Shown: positions 8,185 to 16,253 of the stretch, piece after piece
How the letters are laid out: every line of letters begins with the position of its first letter
Numbering within the stretch: the stretch's first letter is position 1
Source: Streptomyces durmitorensis
GTDB lineage: Bacteria; Actinomycetota; Actinomycetes; Streptomycetales; Streptomycetaceae
DNA: 64,000 nt
Direction of reading: 5' to 3'
NCBI RefSeq assembly: GCF_023498005.1
Contig: NZ_CP097289.1
Coordinates: forward strand, 9,052,001 to 9,116,000
Position numbers and translations under genes: made by a program
Notes under the pieces: generated by a model
What the model was told of the DNA's origin: nothing
The model's database searches: none
What the model saw: only the letters and a program-made list of their open reading frames with translations

Positions 8185-8340
8185 CTACGCAGCGGAGGAG
8201 GCAACGTCCTGGAGGAGGTTTGCATTGCCGGTGTGGTGGACGGGCTGGAGGCGTACCCCGGCCAGCTTCCAGCCGGCTCCGGTGCGCCTGAGGTCGTGCT
8301 CTCCTCGCGCATAGAGAACCCATGTGCTGACGGCCGGATC
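8185..8340 (-). pseudogene. C-terminal relic of an NTF2/SnoaL-like protein
   Basis: One minus-strand frame reads STWVLYARGEHDLRRTGAGW and then LAGVRLQPVHHTGNANLL before a stop at 8185. That is the usual closing pattern of NTF2-like proteins (W-x-L-x-x-x-R-L, then GN-x-x-LL). No upstream coding continuation was found, so only the tail of the gene survives. It lies between the hydrolase and the ruined SDR gene. Confidence 0.5.
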
Positions 8341-8499
8341 TCCGCTGAGGTGCCGACCCATGCGTCCGAGCCGACGCCCAGCGTGTCGAGCGCGGCGGCC
8401 AGGCGCCGCACGACTGCGCAGAGCTGCGCGATCGTCGTGTCCGTCTCGCCGGTGGCGTCCGCTGTGACCGCGCTCTTGTGGCAGAAGTACTGCTCGGGG

Positions 8500-9059
8500 C
8501 GGTTTCGCCGGACCGCACCGCTGCCTGCCCCTCGCTGCGTTCGATCACCGCGCGCACCGCCAACGCGCCCACGTAGACGCCCCGTTCGGCGACTTCACCG
8601 TGGAGAGCGTGGAGGTAGTTGCGGGTGGCGGCCATCACCGGGACGGGGCCGGACAGACCCGCTGCCGGGCGCACCACCGACGAGCCGTAGCCGAAGAGGA
8701 TGGCGCCGTCGCCGCGCTCCAGCATCCCGGGCAGCACGGTGTGCACGACTTCGACGGGAGTGAGCAGATACAGGTCCGTCCGCTCCCGCAGCGCCGCGGC
8801 GTCGAGGGTGGCCGCGGGCACGAGGGTGGTGGGGCTGAACGGCGCGTACACCAGGCGTCGATCGAGCCGAACCGTTCTTCGATCTCCGCGACCAGCGCCG
8901 GTACAGCGTGGTGTCCCACAGGTCGGCGCGGAACGCGGCAGCCTCGATGCCCTCGTCGCCCGCCGCCGCGACGAGCCTGTCCAGCGGGTCACGGCGGCGG
9001 GCGACGAGAGCCACCCGGTATCCCTCGCGGCCGAAGCGCCGGCCGACGGCGACCCCCAC
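8500..9059 (-). pseudogene. SDR-family gene, 5'-truncated and frameshifted
   Basis: Remains of a short-chain dehydrogenase. One frame gives VAVGRRFGREGYRVALVARR (first Rossmann segment, with the start and the TGxxxGxG turn missing). A second frame gives ALVAEIEERFGSID. A third gives LLTPVEVVHTVLPGMLERG, ILFGYGSSVV and YLHALHGEVAERGVYVGALAV. At least two frameshifts separate them, and the 5' end stops abruptly near 9060, where a plus-strand fragment begins. Not translatable as one protein. Confidence 0.65.
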
Positions 9060-9062
9060 CGC

Positions 9063-9241
9063 TGTTCTGGCTCAACTCCCAGCTCACCCGCCGAACCAGC
9101 GGCACCGCTCCGGATGCCTGGAGGCGCCAGATCGCCTTCTGGCTCGACGGCCAGCGCGCCGCCTCCGAAGGGGCACTGCCAGCCGGGCCGGAGAGCGTGA
9201 GTGCGGCGCTGCCTGCACTGCTCGGCGGCAACGCCCGCTGA
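9063..9241 (+). pseudogene. C-terminal fragment, possibly a TetR-type regulator
   Basis: An open stretch ending at 9241 reads FWLNSQLTRRTSG, then WRRQIAFWLDGQRA and a terminal LPALLGGNAR. The spacing and tryptophans resemble the last helices of a TetR-family ligand domain. There is no start codon or DNA-binding half; the sequence begins at the breakpoint where the SDR relic on the other strand ends. Identity is uncertain; truncation is clear. Confidence 0.4.
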
Positions 9242-9288
9242 GGCAGAGGGATTTCATAGCGAGCGGCTTGAGGAGGGTCTGGGCGGGG

Positions 9289-10101
9289 TCAGGTCTCGGC
9301 GATTGGGACGAGTGGTTCCGTGTGTGGGGGAGGGGAGATCAGATCGGCGGCGTCGGTGCGGAAGGCGGCCATGTGGGGCGTCTCGCCGTGGGCGTCGAGG
9401 GCGCTGTGGCCGGTCCACTCCTCGTAGACGACGAAGGTGTCCGGTTCCAGTGCGCTGCGGTGGATCCGGTAGGCGAGGCACCCGGGTTCGCGGCGGGTGG
9501 CCGACGCCAGGGATCGCAGCCGGTCCTGCAGTGCTTCTCCGCGGCCGGGTACGGCCGAGACCCTGGCCATCAGGTGGACGGACCGACCCGAGGCAGCGGC
9601 GCCCGTACTGGATGATCCGCGGTGCGGGGCGGGGCCGGTGCTGAGCCAGGGCGAGTCGTACTCGACGCGGGCGGCATCCAGGCCGTGGGGCGTGTTGGTG
9701 TAGAGCCGCAGGCGTTGTCCGTCGGGGTCGGGGACGACCAGGAGCCAGCCCACCAGGGCGACGACAGGCGGCGAGTGGGGGATGTCGAGGGTGTCCAGGT
9801 GGGCGATCCACTCGTCCAGGGCCGCCCGGTCGTCAACGGCCAGGGTGAGGAAGTCGTACCCCCGCAGCGCCGTGGCGGTGGCCGGGTCGAGCCGTAGTTC
9901 GAGGCGGGTGCCCAGGCCCGGGACGTCGAGGATGACGGCGAAAAGGGTGCCATCTGGGCGGCGGTGGTCCAGCTCGGTCAGGCGGCGGGCGCCCAGCACG
10001 GTGACGTACCACTGAGCGCTGCGTTCCAGGTCGGTGACGGGCAGCTTGACGTGGTGAATGCCCAACGGGGCGGGCAGCGTGGCGGGTTGGGTGCTGGTCA
10101 T
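9289..10101 (-). CDS. VOC (glyoxalase-fold) + ABM monooxygenase fusion
   Basis: A 270-residue two-domain protein. The first domain (about 10-140) is a VOC/glyoxalase unit with GIHHVKLPVTDLERSAQWY, LGARRLTELD and VPDPDGQRLRLY. The second (about 170-265) is an antibiotic-biosynthesis-monooxygenase (ABM) unit with VHLMARVSAVPGRG, EPGCLAYRIHRS and FVVYEEWTG. Both folds handle quinones and aromatic polyketides. The ATG at 10101 lies 2 bp after the amidohydrolase stop, so translation is coupled. Last gene of the monooxygenase operon; likely works on the product of its neighbours. The fusion itself is unusual. Confidence 0.8.
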   Translation of the reverse strand: MTSTQPATLPAPLGIHHVKLPVTDLERSAQWYVTVLGARRLTELDHRRPDGTLFAVILDVPGLGTRLELRLDPATATALRGYDFLTLAVDDRAALDEWIAHLDTLDIPHSPPVVALVGWLLVVPDPDGQRLRLYTNTPHGLDAARVEYDSPWLSTGPAPHRGSSSTGAAASGRSVHLMARVSAVPGRGEALQDRLRSLASATRREPGCLAYRIHRSALEPDTFVVYEEWTGHSALDAHGETPHMAAFRTDAADLISPPPHTEPLVPIAET

Positions 10102-10103
10102 GG

Positions 10104-11366
10104 TCACTCCCGGGCCTGTGCGGCGAACGGCGCGGTGCGCTCGACGGCGGTTCCGCGACGCCACAGTCCGACGATGTCCCGCAGCGCGGTGATGTCGCGA
10201 GTGGGATCGCCCTCCACGAGGAGCAGGTCGGCCCGAAGACCAGGGGCGATGCGCCCTCGGTCGGATAGCGCGAACGCGTCGGCGGGCGCCGCGGTAGCGG
10301 CGGTCAGGGCCTGGGCCGGAGTCAGCCCCGCGGCGACGAGCAGGGCGAGTTCGCCGTGAAAGCTGATGCCATGGGTGGTGGGATGACCATGACCACCCGT
10401 GCCGTCGGTGCCCGCGAGCAGCGGCACACCGAGGCGGAACATCCGCACGGCGGCATCGGCGGCGTGCCGGGGATCGACCCCGACCGGTCCGACGCGCTGG
10501 CCCGGGTCGGTAGTGCGGTTCTCCTCCAGGTCCGCCAGCCACTGCGGGTCCGCGTACGGGCGTAGTCGCGGGTCGTCGGCGAGTGCGTACTCGGCCGGCA
10601 CGGGCGTCATCCCGGTGAGCGCGGTCAGGGTGGGCACGACGAACACGCCGTTGCTCGCGGCCGCTTCGACCAGGGCCTGGTCGCTGGGACCGTCGGCGGG
10701 AGAGTGGGCCAGGCCGTCGATGCCGCAGTCGATCGCCTGGCGTGCCGCGGTGCGGGTCAGAGTGTGGGCCACGGTTCGCAGCCCCTGCTCGTGCGCGGCG
10801 TTGACGAGGGCGCTGACCGTCTCCGTGGACATCAGGGGCAGCGGCTTGCCGATGGCGGTGCCGTCCTCGATGAAGATCTTCAGATGGTCCGCGCCTTCGG
10901 AGACGCGGGCCGCGACGAAGGCGTCCGCCTCGCCCGGCCCGGCCACCGTCGGGAACGGTGCGATCATGCCAAGTTCGACCAGCTGACCGGGATGGCCGCC
11001 CGGGGCGGTGGCTCCGGTGGTGGCGACGCGTACATCGGCCAGGTCGTCCCGCTCATCGGCCGCGGCGCGCATGCGCCGGGCGGTCTCAGCAGCGCCGCCC
11101 ATGTCGAGTTCGGTCGTGACCCCGAAGAGCAACGCCTGGCGCAGCTGCGCAGTGTCGGTGGTATGGGTGTGGGCGTCGATCAGGCCGGGCAGCAGGGTGC
11201 GCCCTGTGCCGTCGAGGACCGTGGCCCCGGCGGGTGCGTCCAGGTGTGGGCCGAGGGCGGTGATCGTCGGGCCGTCGATGAGTACGTCCTGCGCCGGCGC
11301 CAGTCGGTCGCCGTCGAAGACGGCGACGCGGCGGATGAGAGTGGGGGAATCGGTGTGAGAGGACAT
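10104..11366 (-). CDS. Amidohydrolase-family metal-dependent hydrolase
   Basis: Cytosolic metal-dependent hydrolase, 420 residues, of the imidazolonepropionase/prolidase-like amidohydrolase group. Seen: metal ligands in DAHTHT (His66, His68), a central VAHTLT with a conserved His, GLAHSP, a late LLAGTDGTGG with the metal Asp, and an end segment GRIAPGLRADLLLVEGDP. The start ATG at 11366 has AAGGAG 9 bp upstream. Middle gene of the flavin monooxygenase operon, coupled to the VOC+ABM gene. Substrate not evident. Confidence 0.88.
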   Translation of the reverse strand: MSSHTDSPTLIRRVAVFDGDRLAPAQDVLIDGPTITALGPHLDAPAGATVLDGTGRTLLPGLIDAHTHTTDTAQLRQALLFGVTTELDMGGAAETARRMRAAADERDDLADVRVATTGATAPGGHPGQLVELGMIAPFPTVAGPGEADAFVAARVSEGADHLKIFIEDGTAIGKPLPLMSTETVSALVNAAHEQGLRTVAHTLTRTAARQAIDCGIDGLAHSPADGPSDQALVEAAASNGVFVVPTLTALTGMTPVPAEYALADDPRLRPYADPQWLADLEENRTTDPGQRVGPVGVDPRHAADAAVRMFRLGVPLLAGTDGTGGHGHPTTHGISFHGELALLVAAGLTPAQALTAATAAPADAFALSDRGRIAPGLRADLLLVEGDPTRDITALRDIVGLWRRGTAVERTAPFAAQARE

Positions 11367-11404
11367 GTCCGTGTCTCCTTGAACGAGCTGTTCTGCAGGC
11401 GGAC

Positions 11405-12877
11405 TTACTGCGCGAGGGGCAGATACTCGCCGATGCGGTCGATGACCTTGGCCGGGGAATCGGGGACTCCTGCGGCGGCCAGGTAGCCGTCGGGGCGTAC
11501 GAGGAGCGTGGTCGGAAGGTCCGGAACGTACCGGACGGCCAACACGCCGTGGCCACTCGCCGTGATGCCACGCCGTGGTGTGCCGGGCAGAGCCAGGGTC
11601 CAATGCAGGCCGTCCGGCGGGACTGCCACCGGTGAGACGCGTGTGCCGGGGCGTGGGACGCCGAGGTCGGGTTCGCTGGTGTAGGCGACGTCGAGCTGGG
11701 CGAGCGTGGCGGCCAGCCAGTCAGTGATGCCCTCGGTGGCGGCAGCCGCCACCAGCAGCGCGTTGCGGCGGCGGCCCGCCGCCGGGTCTGCCAGGGCCGC
11801 GATCCGGGAGAACTGACCGGTCAGGGCGACGAGTTGGGCCGCGACCGGCTGCCGCTCCCGGTGGTAGGTGTCCAGCAGTGCCTCGGGGGCGATACCGGTC
11901 AGGACGGCGTGCAGCTTCCACGCCAGGTTCCCGGCGTCCTGAATGCCGGTGTTCATGCCCTGCGCCCCTGCCGGGCTGTGCGTGTGGGCGGCGTCCCCGG
12001 CCAGAAACACCGGACCGGAACGGAACTGCTCGGCCACGCGCTCCTGCGTGCGGTAGGTCGAAGCCGTCACAACCCGGTCCACACTCCCGGTCCCGCCGAC
12101 GGGGCCGCGCCTGGCGAGCAGGTGTTCGACCGCCTTGGCGTCGGGTGGCGGCGAGCCGGAGGATACCGGTGCGACCAGGCGGTACAGATCCCCCGCGAGC
12201 GGGGACACGAGCAGCAGGCCGGCCCCCGACAGGAAGAACGTGGCACCCTCGGACACCGCCGCCCGCGCGCCAGGCTTCAGGTATACGTCGGCGAGCGCGA
12301 ACAGCTGCTCCGGCGCCTGACCTGGGAAGCCGATGCCGACGGCGTCGCGCACCTGACTGTGCACACCGTCGCATCCCACCAGATATCGCGTAGTCACCGC
12401 ACGCAGCACCCCGTCCGGCCCGGCAACCGTCACGGTCACCCCGGGAAAATCCACTGCGAAGCCGACCAGCCGGTGCTCGCGATGCACGGTGCCGCCCAAC
12501 TCTGCGAGCTGGCGGACCAGATGCTCCTCAGTCGTCTGCTGGGAGGCCAGCAACATGTAAGGGTGCGGTGTATCAAGCCGGTCGTAGCAGGCACGCAGAA
12601 GCGTCCGATCACGGTCATGCAGACAAAACCCGCGCGCCTTGTGCCCGTCCTTGACCAGGCCCGTACCCACACCGATCCGGTCCAGGTACTCCAGCGCGCG
12701 TGGCTGCACGGCAGCAGCTTTCGAACCCGGCTGGATCCCGGCGTTGCGGTCGATCAGAACATGATCCACGCCCAGTCGGCGCAGGCCGGCCGCCAGCGTC
12801 AGACCCGTGGGGCCCGCCCCGGAGATCAGGACGTCCGTCCGGCACGGAAGTGCAGTGATGGCTGGCGACTTCGGCAT
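11405..12877 (-). CDS. FAD-dependent aromatic monooxygenase (PheA/TfdB type)
   Basis: Single-component flavoprotein hydroxylase, 490 residues. Seen: the FAD Rossmann motif LISGAGPTGLTLAAGLRRLG near the N-terminus, VGCDGVHSQVR (DG motif), FLAGDAAHTHSPAGAQGMN (GD motif, FAD ribityl binding), and a C-terminal thioredoxin-like tail domain typical of phenol and rifampicin hydroxylases. The ATG at 12877 follows GAGGAG. First gene of a three-gene leftward operon; the long upstream region carries TetR-type operator candidates at 12935 and 12994. Substrate is probably a phenol, polyketide or antibiotic. Confidence 0.9.
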   Translation of the reverse strand: MPKSPAITALPCRTDVLISGAGPTGLTLAAGLRRLGVDHVLIDRNAGIQPGSKAAAVQPRALEYLDRIGVGTGLVKDGHKARGFCLHDRDRTLLRACYDRLDTPHPYMLLASQQTTEEHLVRQLAELGGTVHREHRLVGFAVDFPGVTVTVAGPDGVLRAVTTRYLVGCDGVHSQVRDAVGIGFPGQAPEQLFALADVYLKPGARAAVSEGATFFLSGAGLLLVSPLAGDLYRLVAPVSSGSPPPDAKAVEHLLARRGPVGGTGSVDRVVTASTYRTQERVAEQFRSGPVFLAGDAAHTHSPAGAQGMNTGIQDAGNLAWKLHAVLTGIAPEALLDTYHRERQPVAAQLVALTGQFSRIAALADPAAGRRRNALLVAAAATEGITDWLAATLAQLDVAYTSEPDLGVPRPGTRVSPVAVPPDGLHWTLALPGTPRRGITASGHGVLAVRYVPDLPTTLLVRPDGYLAAAGVPDSPAKVIDRIGEYLPLAQ

Positions 12878-12934
12878 GACGCGCTCCTCACCGTCGGCGC
12901 GGTGGCCTTGGGGAAGCGTGGGCCGACCTGCCGG

Positions 12935-12957
12935 TAAACGAAAACGCACGTTTGCGT
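12935..12957. promoter_or_regulatory. Operator candidate upstream of flavin monooxygenase
   Basis: Contains TAAACGAAAACG, identical to the element at the 4709 TetR promoter (minus strand there). Overlapping it, AAACGCA and TGCGTTT form a perfect 7-bp inverted repeat around a 4-bp spacer. It lies 58-80 bp upstream of the monooxygenase start codon, a sensible operator position. Confidence 0.5.
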
Positions 12958-12993
12958 TTCACGTTGAACGTAGCATCGGCAGCCCCATAGCGC

Positions 12994-13005
12994 AAACGAT
13001 CGTTT
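12994..13005. promoter_or_regulatory. Perfect palindrome AAACGATCGTTT
   Basis: A 12-bp perfect palindrome about 117 bp upstream of the monooxygenase start. Its half-site ATCGTTT also occurs at 4684-4690 next to the TetR gene, which supports a common regulator. Confidence 0.45.
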
Positions 13006-13199
13006 CCTTTTGTTGTGGGAGTGAAGGGCGGGCCGGGGCATGCGATCACGCGCTGTCGGGCGTGATGATCCGACGCGCGGCCGGCAGGCCAGGCATGAGC
13101 CGTTGCTGCCGCAGCCGCCAACTCGGGGCCGTGACCGGCGCTTCCGCAACACGCCTTGGCGTGGTCGGTCCGGGGGTGTCGGTGGCGGACGCGCGGTGG

Positions 13200-13376
13200 C
13201 CGCGGATCGAGCCGCCGACGGCACATGGGGACGGGGCTTCACCGCGCAACACCGTCGAACAGTGCGTCAACCACCTCAAGCAGCGCCACTCCATCGCTGC
13301 CCGCTAAGAGGAGACGGCCACGATCTGCTTGGCCGGACTGCGCGTTGCAGGCATCTTCCTCTCGTCCGACGCGTGA
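13200..13376 (+). pseudogene. IS5-type transposase C-terminal relic
   Basis: The frame from 13248 reads NTVEQCVNHLKQ followed by HSIAAR, a stop at 13305-13307, then ATICLAGLRVAGIFLSSDA in the same frame. This corresponds to the conserved C-terminal E-region of IS5-family DDE transposases (N-x-V-E-R-x-x-x-x-L-K). The nonsense codon, the altered residues and the lack of a recognisable upstream DDE domain show a decayed insertion sequence. No inverted repeats identified. Confidence 0.6.
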
Positions 13377-13391
13377 ACCGAACGAGAGCGC

Positions 13392-13811
13392 CTAGCGCAG
13401 CAGCCCGACGGCGAGGGCCATACCCTCGAACAGCACCAGCTGATATGCGCAGTTGATCAGGGTGAGCCGAGCCGGCTTCTGCTCGAAGGCGTTGTGCTGC
13501 GCGAGAGTGGACAGCGAAAAGCCGAGCCAGGTCACGAGTCCGACGGCCAGATCCAGCCAGAGCGAGCTGCTCTCGAAGAAGGTCGATGCGATGGAGCATG
13601 CGACGGCAAGCGCCAGTGCGGTGACGACGATCGATGCGACCAGGACCGCGAACGGTCTCTTGCCGCCTCGCGCGGAGTCTTCCTTGGTGACTCCGGTCAG
13701 CTTCCGCCAGACGGTGCCGAAGAGGCCCCAGTCGCTGTACCAGACCATGGCGATCGCCATGCCGGTCACGATCGCGGCGGCGACGGCCGGCCAGCTGATG
13801 CTCAGCCCCAC
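13392..13811 (-). CDS. DUF1761-type small membrane protein
   Basis: A 139-residue integral membrane protein with four predicted hydrophobic segments: near the N-terminus (AVAAAIVTGMAIAMVWYSDW), around FAVLVASIVVTALAL, around DLAVGLVTWLGFSL, and a C-terminal one. The N-terminal W-Y-S-x-x-x-F-G pattern is typical of DUF1761. The GTG at 13811 is preferred because GGAG lies 6 bp before it; a longer frame to 13841 has no ribosome site. Function of the family unknown. Confidence 0.7.
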   Translation of the reverse strand: MGLSISWPAVAAAIVTGMAIAMVWYSDWGLFGTVWRKLTGVTKEDSARGGKRPFAVLVASIVVTALALAVACSIASTFFESSSLWLDLAVGLVTWLGFSLSTLAQHNAFEQKPARLTLINCAYQLVLFEGMALAVGLLR

Positions 13812-14107
13812 GGAGATCTCCTCTGCTCGACGCCCCAGCACGCAGTTGATTCCGCGGCGACAGGAGCGTCCTTCGCGCGGTGCTTTGCCCTGGCCGTGCG
13901 CATGTCGCGCTGGGACTCCCTCTACAGCGGGAGACAGGTAGCCGGGGTGTCGGTGGTCACGCCATTGGCTCGGTACATGCCCGTGGGGCGTCAGTCAACG
14001 GCACAGCTGGACCAACGACCGGCCGGTCCAAACGAAACCCCTGGGGCGTGTTGTGAAAGTGCCAGTCACGGCCACTTGTTGACGGCTACGACCAGTAAGG
14101 CTGCTTT

Positions 14108-14640
14108 CTAAAGGGCGGTGCGCCTGTCCGGATCGGGGGTCCGGGCTCTCTTCGTCGCCAATGCTCGGACCAATCGGCGATTCGCCTCTTGTGCGGACCT
14201 TCCCCAGCCCCACTCGGTTTTGTGGAGCCGAAGGGAAACGACACCGTGCCATGCCGACCACAGCAGGAGTGCGGAGGCGAAGGCTGCATCCGGGTCGACG
14301 AGCCGCGAGAGTTCGACGATGCGTGCCTGGAGTCGGGGGCCGTGTACGGCTCTGGTCTCCGGCAGTGCGTCATTGCTCTCGAACGGGAGTTGGTATGCGC
14401 CCGGGTGGTCGGTGCCCCAGGCGATGTAGGCGTTACTGGCGGCGACCAGTTGATTGTCGGGTTTGCCCCGTGGCGTCGAGGGTCGACTCGACCGCTTCGA
14501 CCAGTGAGGTGTATTCGGCGTCGAGTACTGCCGAGCGCAGGTCAGCCTCGGCCGTAGCTTCGACCGCACGGGGCCGTGTAGCGTCCAGGTCAGCAGTCGT
14601 GGTTCCGAAGTACCGCCCGTGGACGCTAGTTCACGGGCAG
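14108..14640 (-). pseudogene. TetR/WHG-domain regulator relic
   Basis: The lower part reads AASNAYIAWGTDHPGAYQLP and LLLWSAWHGVVSLRLHKTEW, the hallmark ligand domain (WHG type) of some TetR regulators. The expected upstream helices ([20 protein letters not shown]) are in a different frame, implying a single-base frameshift near 14465. The DNA-binding N-terminus and a start codon are missing. It ends at 14108 with a normal stop. The cold-shock gene starts on the other strand just beyond. Confidence 0.6.
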
Positions 14641-14729
14641 CTTGCTGTTCAGCGTCTCTGAGGACCAGGACGACCACCTCCGCCTCCCGCAAGGTGTGGG
14701 AGGCGACTTCGAGTCCCCTTGGAGGACAC

Positions 14730-14933
14730 ATGGCCAGCGGTACCGTCAAGTGGTTCAACGCGGAAAAGGGCTTCGGCTTCATCGAGCAGGACGGCGGCGG
14801 CCCGGACGTCTTCGCCCACTACTCGAACATCAACGCCTCCGGCTTCCGTGAGCTCCAGGAAGGCCAGAAGGTGAACTTCGACATCACCCAGGGCCAGAAG
14901 GGCCCGCAGGCGGAGAACATCACCCCCGCCTGA
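14730..14933 (+). CDS. Cold-shock protein (CspA family)
   Basis: A 67-residue single-stranded nucleic-acid-binding protein, one OB-fold cold-shock domain. RNP1 (KGFGFIEQ) and RNP2 (VFAHYSNI) are intact and the length is the family norm. The GGAGG at 14721 precedes the ATG by 5 bp. Acts as a cytosolic RNA chaperone and antiterminator. It is a stand-alone gene bounded downstream by a perfect hairpin, with a TetR relic upstream on the other strand. Confidence 0.96.
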   Translation: MASGTVKWFNAEKGFGFIEQDGGGPDVFAHYSNINASGFRELQEGQKVNFDITQGQKGPQAENITPA

Positions 14934-14937
14934 GCTG

Positions 14938-14991
14938 CCCAACTCCGTGACGCCCGCCTCGGTCTACCGAGGCGGGCGTCACGGAGTTGGG
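14938..14991 (+). terminator. 25-bp perfect hairpin after cold-shock gene
   Basis: Arms 14938-14962 and 14967-14991 are exact inverted repeats of 25 bp around the loop TCTA, starting 5 bp after the cold-shock stop codon. There is no T-run, as is common for actinobacterial terminators. The stem may also protect the mRNA 3' end. Confidence 0.85.
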
Positions 14992-15487
14992 GCCCGATGC
15001 GATCTGCCGGCGCACGCAGATCAGCTGCACCCCGGGATAGTCCTGATTTCCGTCTATCCCTGGTCCGAGCCCTGAGATGTCGGCTGGGGTTACGTCCACG
15101 GGGACAGGGTCAGCCAGCGTGCTTGAGGATGGTGGACGGCCGGGAGGCTCCTGCCCTCATCTGTTCGCGCATACCGGAAGGGAGTCTCCGGCGTCAGACC
15201 CTCCTTTACGCGTTGGAGACCGTCGAATTGAGAAGCGCGCAGGTTCGCAGTTTCCCGGCGTCGAACAAGCGGGAACCCGCCGCAGTATGTCCACTGAGGT
15301 GGGAATCCGACGCGAGTTGCGGTCCGGTCCGTCCGCCGAGGGGTGGATATTCGTCTTCAGCCCGTCCCGGGCCCACGGCCGGGGCCCCTCTTTGCGGGCC
15401 CCGGCCGCGTGCTGGTGGGCATGCACGATCGTGGAGTGGACCGCGACAACCCAGTCGAGGCCGCCACCAATGATCGGAAAGGTACGC
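14992..15487. other. Gap without recognisable gene
   Basis: About 500 bp between the cold-shock terminator and the lysozyme stop codon. Several open frames exist on both strands, but none has a ribosome site, recognisable domain or typical residue pattern. The only structure seen is the hairpin at 15376-15407. Confidence 0.6.
15376..15407 (-). terminator. Hairpin downstream of lysozyme gene
   Basis: A 12-bp perfect stem (15376-15387 with 15396-15407) with an 8-base loop, 81 bp beyond the lysozyme stop codon in its direction of transcription. Very GC-rich, without a T-run on either strand. Likely the lysozyme terminator. Confidence 0.55.
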
Positions 15488-16084
15488 CTAGCTGGGGTAC
15501 CAGAACCTTTCGACGCCCGCGTCGGCCAGTGTGGTGTTGGCGTAAGCCTTCATGCTGGGCTTGGTCCAGCCACCGAAGGGGGTGAAGTCGTCGAAGCTCT
15601 GTGTGCCGTCATAGTTCGCGTACCAGAGAGGGAATTCGCTGCCGTCGGTGTAGCTCCCGACGATCGGCACCCACTGTGATTCGGAGGTGTAGATGCCGAC
15701 GTCGACGCCCTTTTCCTTCATCGCCTGGAACCAGTCGGCGAGGAAGGCAGCGTTAGCTGAGGTGCTGTTGCCCCAGTAGGTGCCGGGGCCTTCGACGTCC
15801 AGCCACACCTTGCCGTACTTGACGTTTTTGTCCTTCAAGTATGTGACGAGGGTGTTCGCCTGCCCGGCAGCGTTGCCGCAGGAGAAGCAGGGGAACTGGT
15901 ACACGTCGACGCGCGACATCCCGGCGGCCCATGCGTTGGCCACAGTGGACGCCGCGTTGGGGTCTACGCGGCCAGCGGACTGGTAGCCCCTCGCGATCAC
16001 GAAGTCGACGCCTTGTGACTGCATGGCGGCAAAGGATGCGGCAGACACCAGGGTCGACACGCTGACGCCTTCGGTGGATCCCAT
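15488..16084 (-). CDS. GH25 lysozyme, resembling eukaryotic (amoeba/nematode) type
   Basis: Predicted muramidase of the GH25 fold, 198 residues. Pattern seen: GVSVSTLV, VDFVIARGYQSAGRVDPNAA, SRVDVYQFPCFSC, VWLDVEGPGTYWG (the GH25 acidic pair region), VGIYTSESQWVPIVGS, FPLWYANYDG and a final FTPFGGWTKPSMKAY. The FPC-x-x-C and GYQSAGRVDPN wording is what I associate with Dictyostelium, Entamoeba and nematode lysozymes rather than typical bacterial GH25 enzymes. No signal peptide is encoded. The ATG at 16084 follows GGGAG; an in-frame ATG at 16096 and an alternative start at 16111 are possible. Isolated between relics, suggesting acquisition by transfer. Confidence 0.75.
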   Translation of the reverse strand: MGSTEGVSVSTLVSAASFAAMQSQGVDFVIARGYQSAGRVDPNAASTVANAWAAGMSRVDVYQFPCFSCGNAAGQANTLVTYLKDKNVKYGKVWLDVEGPGTYWGNSTSANAAFLADWFQAMKEKGVDVGIYTSESQWVPIVGSYTDGSEFPLWYANYDGTQSFDDFTPFGGWTKPSMKAYANTTLADAGVERFWYPS

Positions 16085-16253
16085 GAATTCTCCCATTCCT
16101 CCTGGGCGCATACCCCTCAGACGAGGAGCGGCACTTTGCCGACGCCGTACAGTTCGATGCTCTCGCCTGGTCAGCCCGAGATCCGCAGAATGCCGAAGCC
16201 CAGGACAAGATCACCCGCGGGTGGTACTGCGCCGATTACCGGTGAAGTCACGG

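Noticed and set aside
7052..8992. Very long minus-strand frame running on from the XRE regulator at 6149
   Set aside because: It is antisense to the hydrolase and crosses the SDR relic; only the XRE part up to 7051 shows family motifs.
13842..14107. Possible gene fragment before the TetR relic (ARCFALAVRMSRWDSLYSGR)
   Set aside because: Short, no start or stop context, family not recognisable.
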